Shown here piece after piece: positions 62,938 to 64,000 of a stretch of DNA of 64,000 nt. Each line of letters begins with the position of its first letter. Positions within the stretch are counted from its first letter, which is position 1. The position numbers were made by a program, and so were the translations under genes. The stretch covers positions 217,183 through 281,182 of the forward strand of contig RQTK01000679.1 of assembly GCA_003991915.1 (NCBI GenBank), read 5' to 3'. This DNA comes from Elysia chlorotica (Eukaryota > Mollusca > Gastropoda > Plakobranchidae). Below the pieces are notes generated by a model. It ran no database searches and was not told where the DNA came from. It saw only the letters and a program-made list of their open reading frames with translations.

Positions 62938-63060
62938 GGTGAGCGTGTTGGCACTGTGATGAAAGCGTTGACTTCCTAGGCAAGAGGTCCGTGGTTCCAG
63001 CCCCGGTCTAGTCGCCGTGTTTCCTTGTGTTGGGTAGGTATCGGTGATATAATATAGGCC
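62938..63060 (+). mobile_element. SINE tRNA-like head, 3'-truncated
   Basis: GTTGACTTCCTAGGCAAGAG then GTCCGTGGTTCCAGCCCC matches the head of the 1775-2010 SINE (ATCGACTTCCTACGCAAAAG). The 3' half is replaced by unrelated sequence. Confidence 0.65.
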
Positions 63061-63347
63061 TATGTGACTGAATTTGTCTGATGTATGCTGCTCCGCTCTG
63101 GAATCCAGTCGCCCTATAAAAATTTACTTGAATCTCGAAGACGTTTTACTTGGATAGTGCTTCGTTTGTATGTTTATGCAAACACAACCATCGGTGTTGG
63201 CGGAATTTTTTTCTGCCGACATACTCAGACTTGAAACAAAAAGAAGTCTTTGATTAGAGAAAGCTATACTTTCTTCTAGTTTAACGTCTCCAAAAGCTGA
63301 AGAAATAGGGCGACAGATTGATCTACACGTTTTTATTACAGAAGCAT

Positions 63348-63518
<171 letters not shown>

Positions 63519-64000
63519 CTGAGTTTAACGTCTCATACTAGTATTTTGGTTCAAATTGTGCTATTTTATCTAGATAACGGTTGTAAACCCTGTGTATCAC
63601 AATTATATTCTACTTAAGACAAGAAATTATCTTTCTTATATCTAAGAAACTTCTAGCTTTATTTGATGGAAACAACTCAAGTATAGTATGTATAGCGAAA
63701 TTAGACTTAAACACAACATGAAGTGCATATTAGCAAAATTTGAGGTGTATTTTTCTACCTGTGCAATGCATAAATTGCTGTGTTGCTGTGGTGAATGTAA
63801 GTGGTTTTGACTTGTTTGTTGTATTTACTGTGATATTTCCTCCCTGCAGAAGAGGAAATCCTGTTGCATGATTTATTTTCAATAAAATTTTCAAAATAAT
63901 CTTTGTTATTTTTAAAAACATTCTTGTTAAATCCAACCTTATTTTGTTTATCTATGAATTTAAAAAAAAAGGCTCGAGCTTCGACCACCATGCAGGTGAT

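Overview
The window is nuclear DNA from an animal. It is AT-rich and intron-dense, carries very long microsatellites, and shows GT-AG introns, protein-coding exons separated by kilobases, tRNA-derived SINEs and decayed non-LTR retrotransposons. The gene content and the repeat style (SINE tails ending in TTGTTGTTGAGTT, AGATCT hexamer strings, long CT, TATC, TTC and TAG arrays) suggest a mollusc, probably a gastropod. That placement is inference from style, not from a search.

I could assemble five protein-coding genes by joining exons whose splice sites and phases agree. (1) The 5' part of a C8orf76-like TPR protein lies on the minus strand at the left edge (877-1263). (2) NDUFB6, a complex I accessory subunit, is on the plus strand in 4 exons (3823-7906), divergent from gene 1. 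(3) A small secreted cysteine-rich protein, with one SVWC module followed by one ShKT-like module, is on the plus strand in 5 exons (14218-19901). (4) PARS2, mitochondrial prolyl-tRNA synthetase, is on the minus strand in 13 exons (21543-35582), convergent with gene 3. (5) A PAIP1-like poly(A)-binding-protein partner is on the minus strand in 12 exons (41897-58881), with two PAM2-type motifs, a MIF4G-type middle region, two acidic PAM1-like segments and a Gln-rich tail. Genes 2 and 4 both serve mitochondria and gene 5 serves translation. They are ordinary neighbours in a eukaryotic chromosome, not an operon.

Region by region: 1-1263 is gene 1 and its intron; 1264-3822 is a divergent intergenic region with a full SINE; 3823-8460 is NDUFB6; 8461-14217 is a repeat-rich intergenic region (SINE, LINE 3' end, Penelope-like fragment, large TTC and TATC arrays); 14218-20400 is the SVWC/ShKT gene with LINE relics in intron 1; 19902-21542 is a convergent intergenic stretch with a curious six-cysteine ORF; 21543-35582 is PARS2 with LINE relics in its introns; 35643-35945 is a piggyBac-type MITE placed only about 60 bp upstream of the PARS2 start codon; 36000-41896 holds no gene I can support; 41897-58881 is the PAIP1-like gene, whose introns hold two further piggyBac-type elements and two LINE relics; 58882-64000 is intergenic, with an AGATCT-rich tandem duplication, a 29-bp minisatellite and several microsatellites.

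I see no CRISPR array, prophage, operon or defence system. The most notable items are the SVWC+ShKT architecture with a last exon supplying only its final two residues, the doubled PABP-binding motifs of the PAIP1-like protein, the family of three piggyBac-type elements (one with a transposase remnant), and the six-cysteine ORF at 20849-21031.
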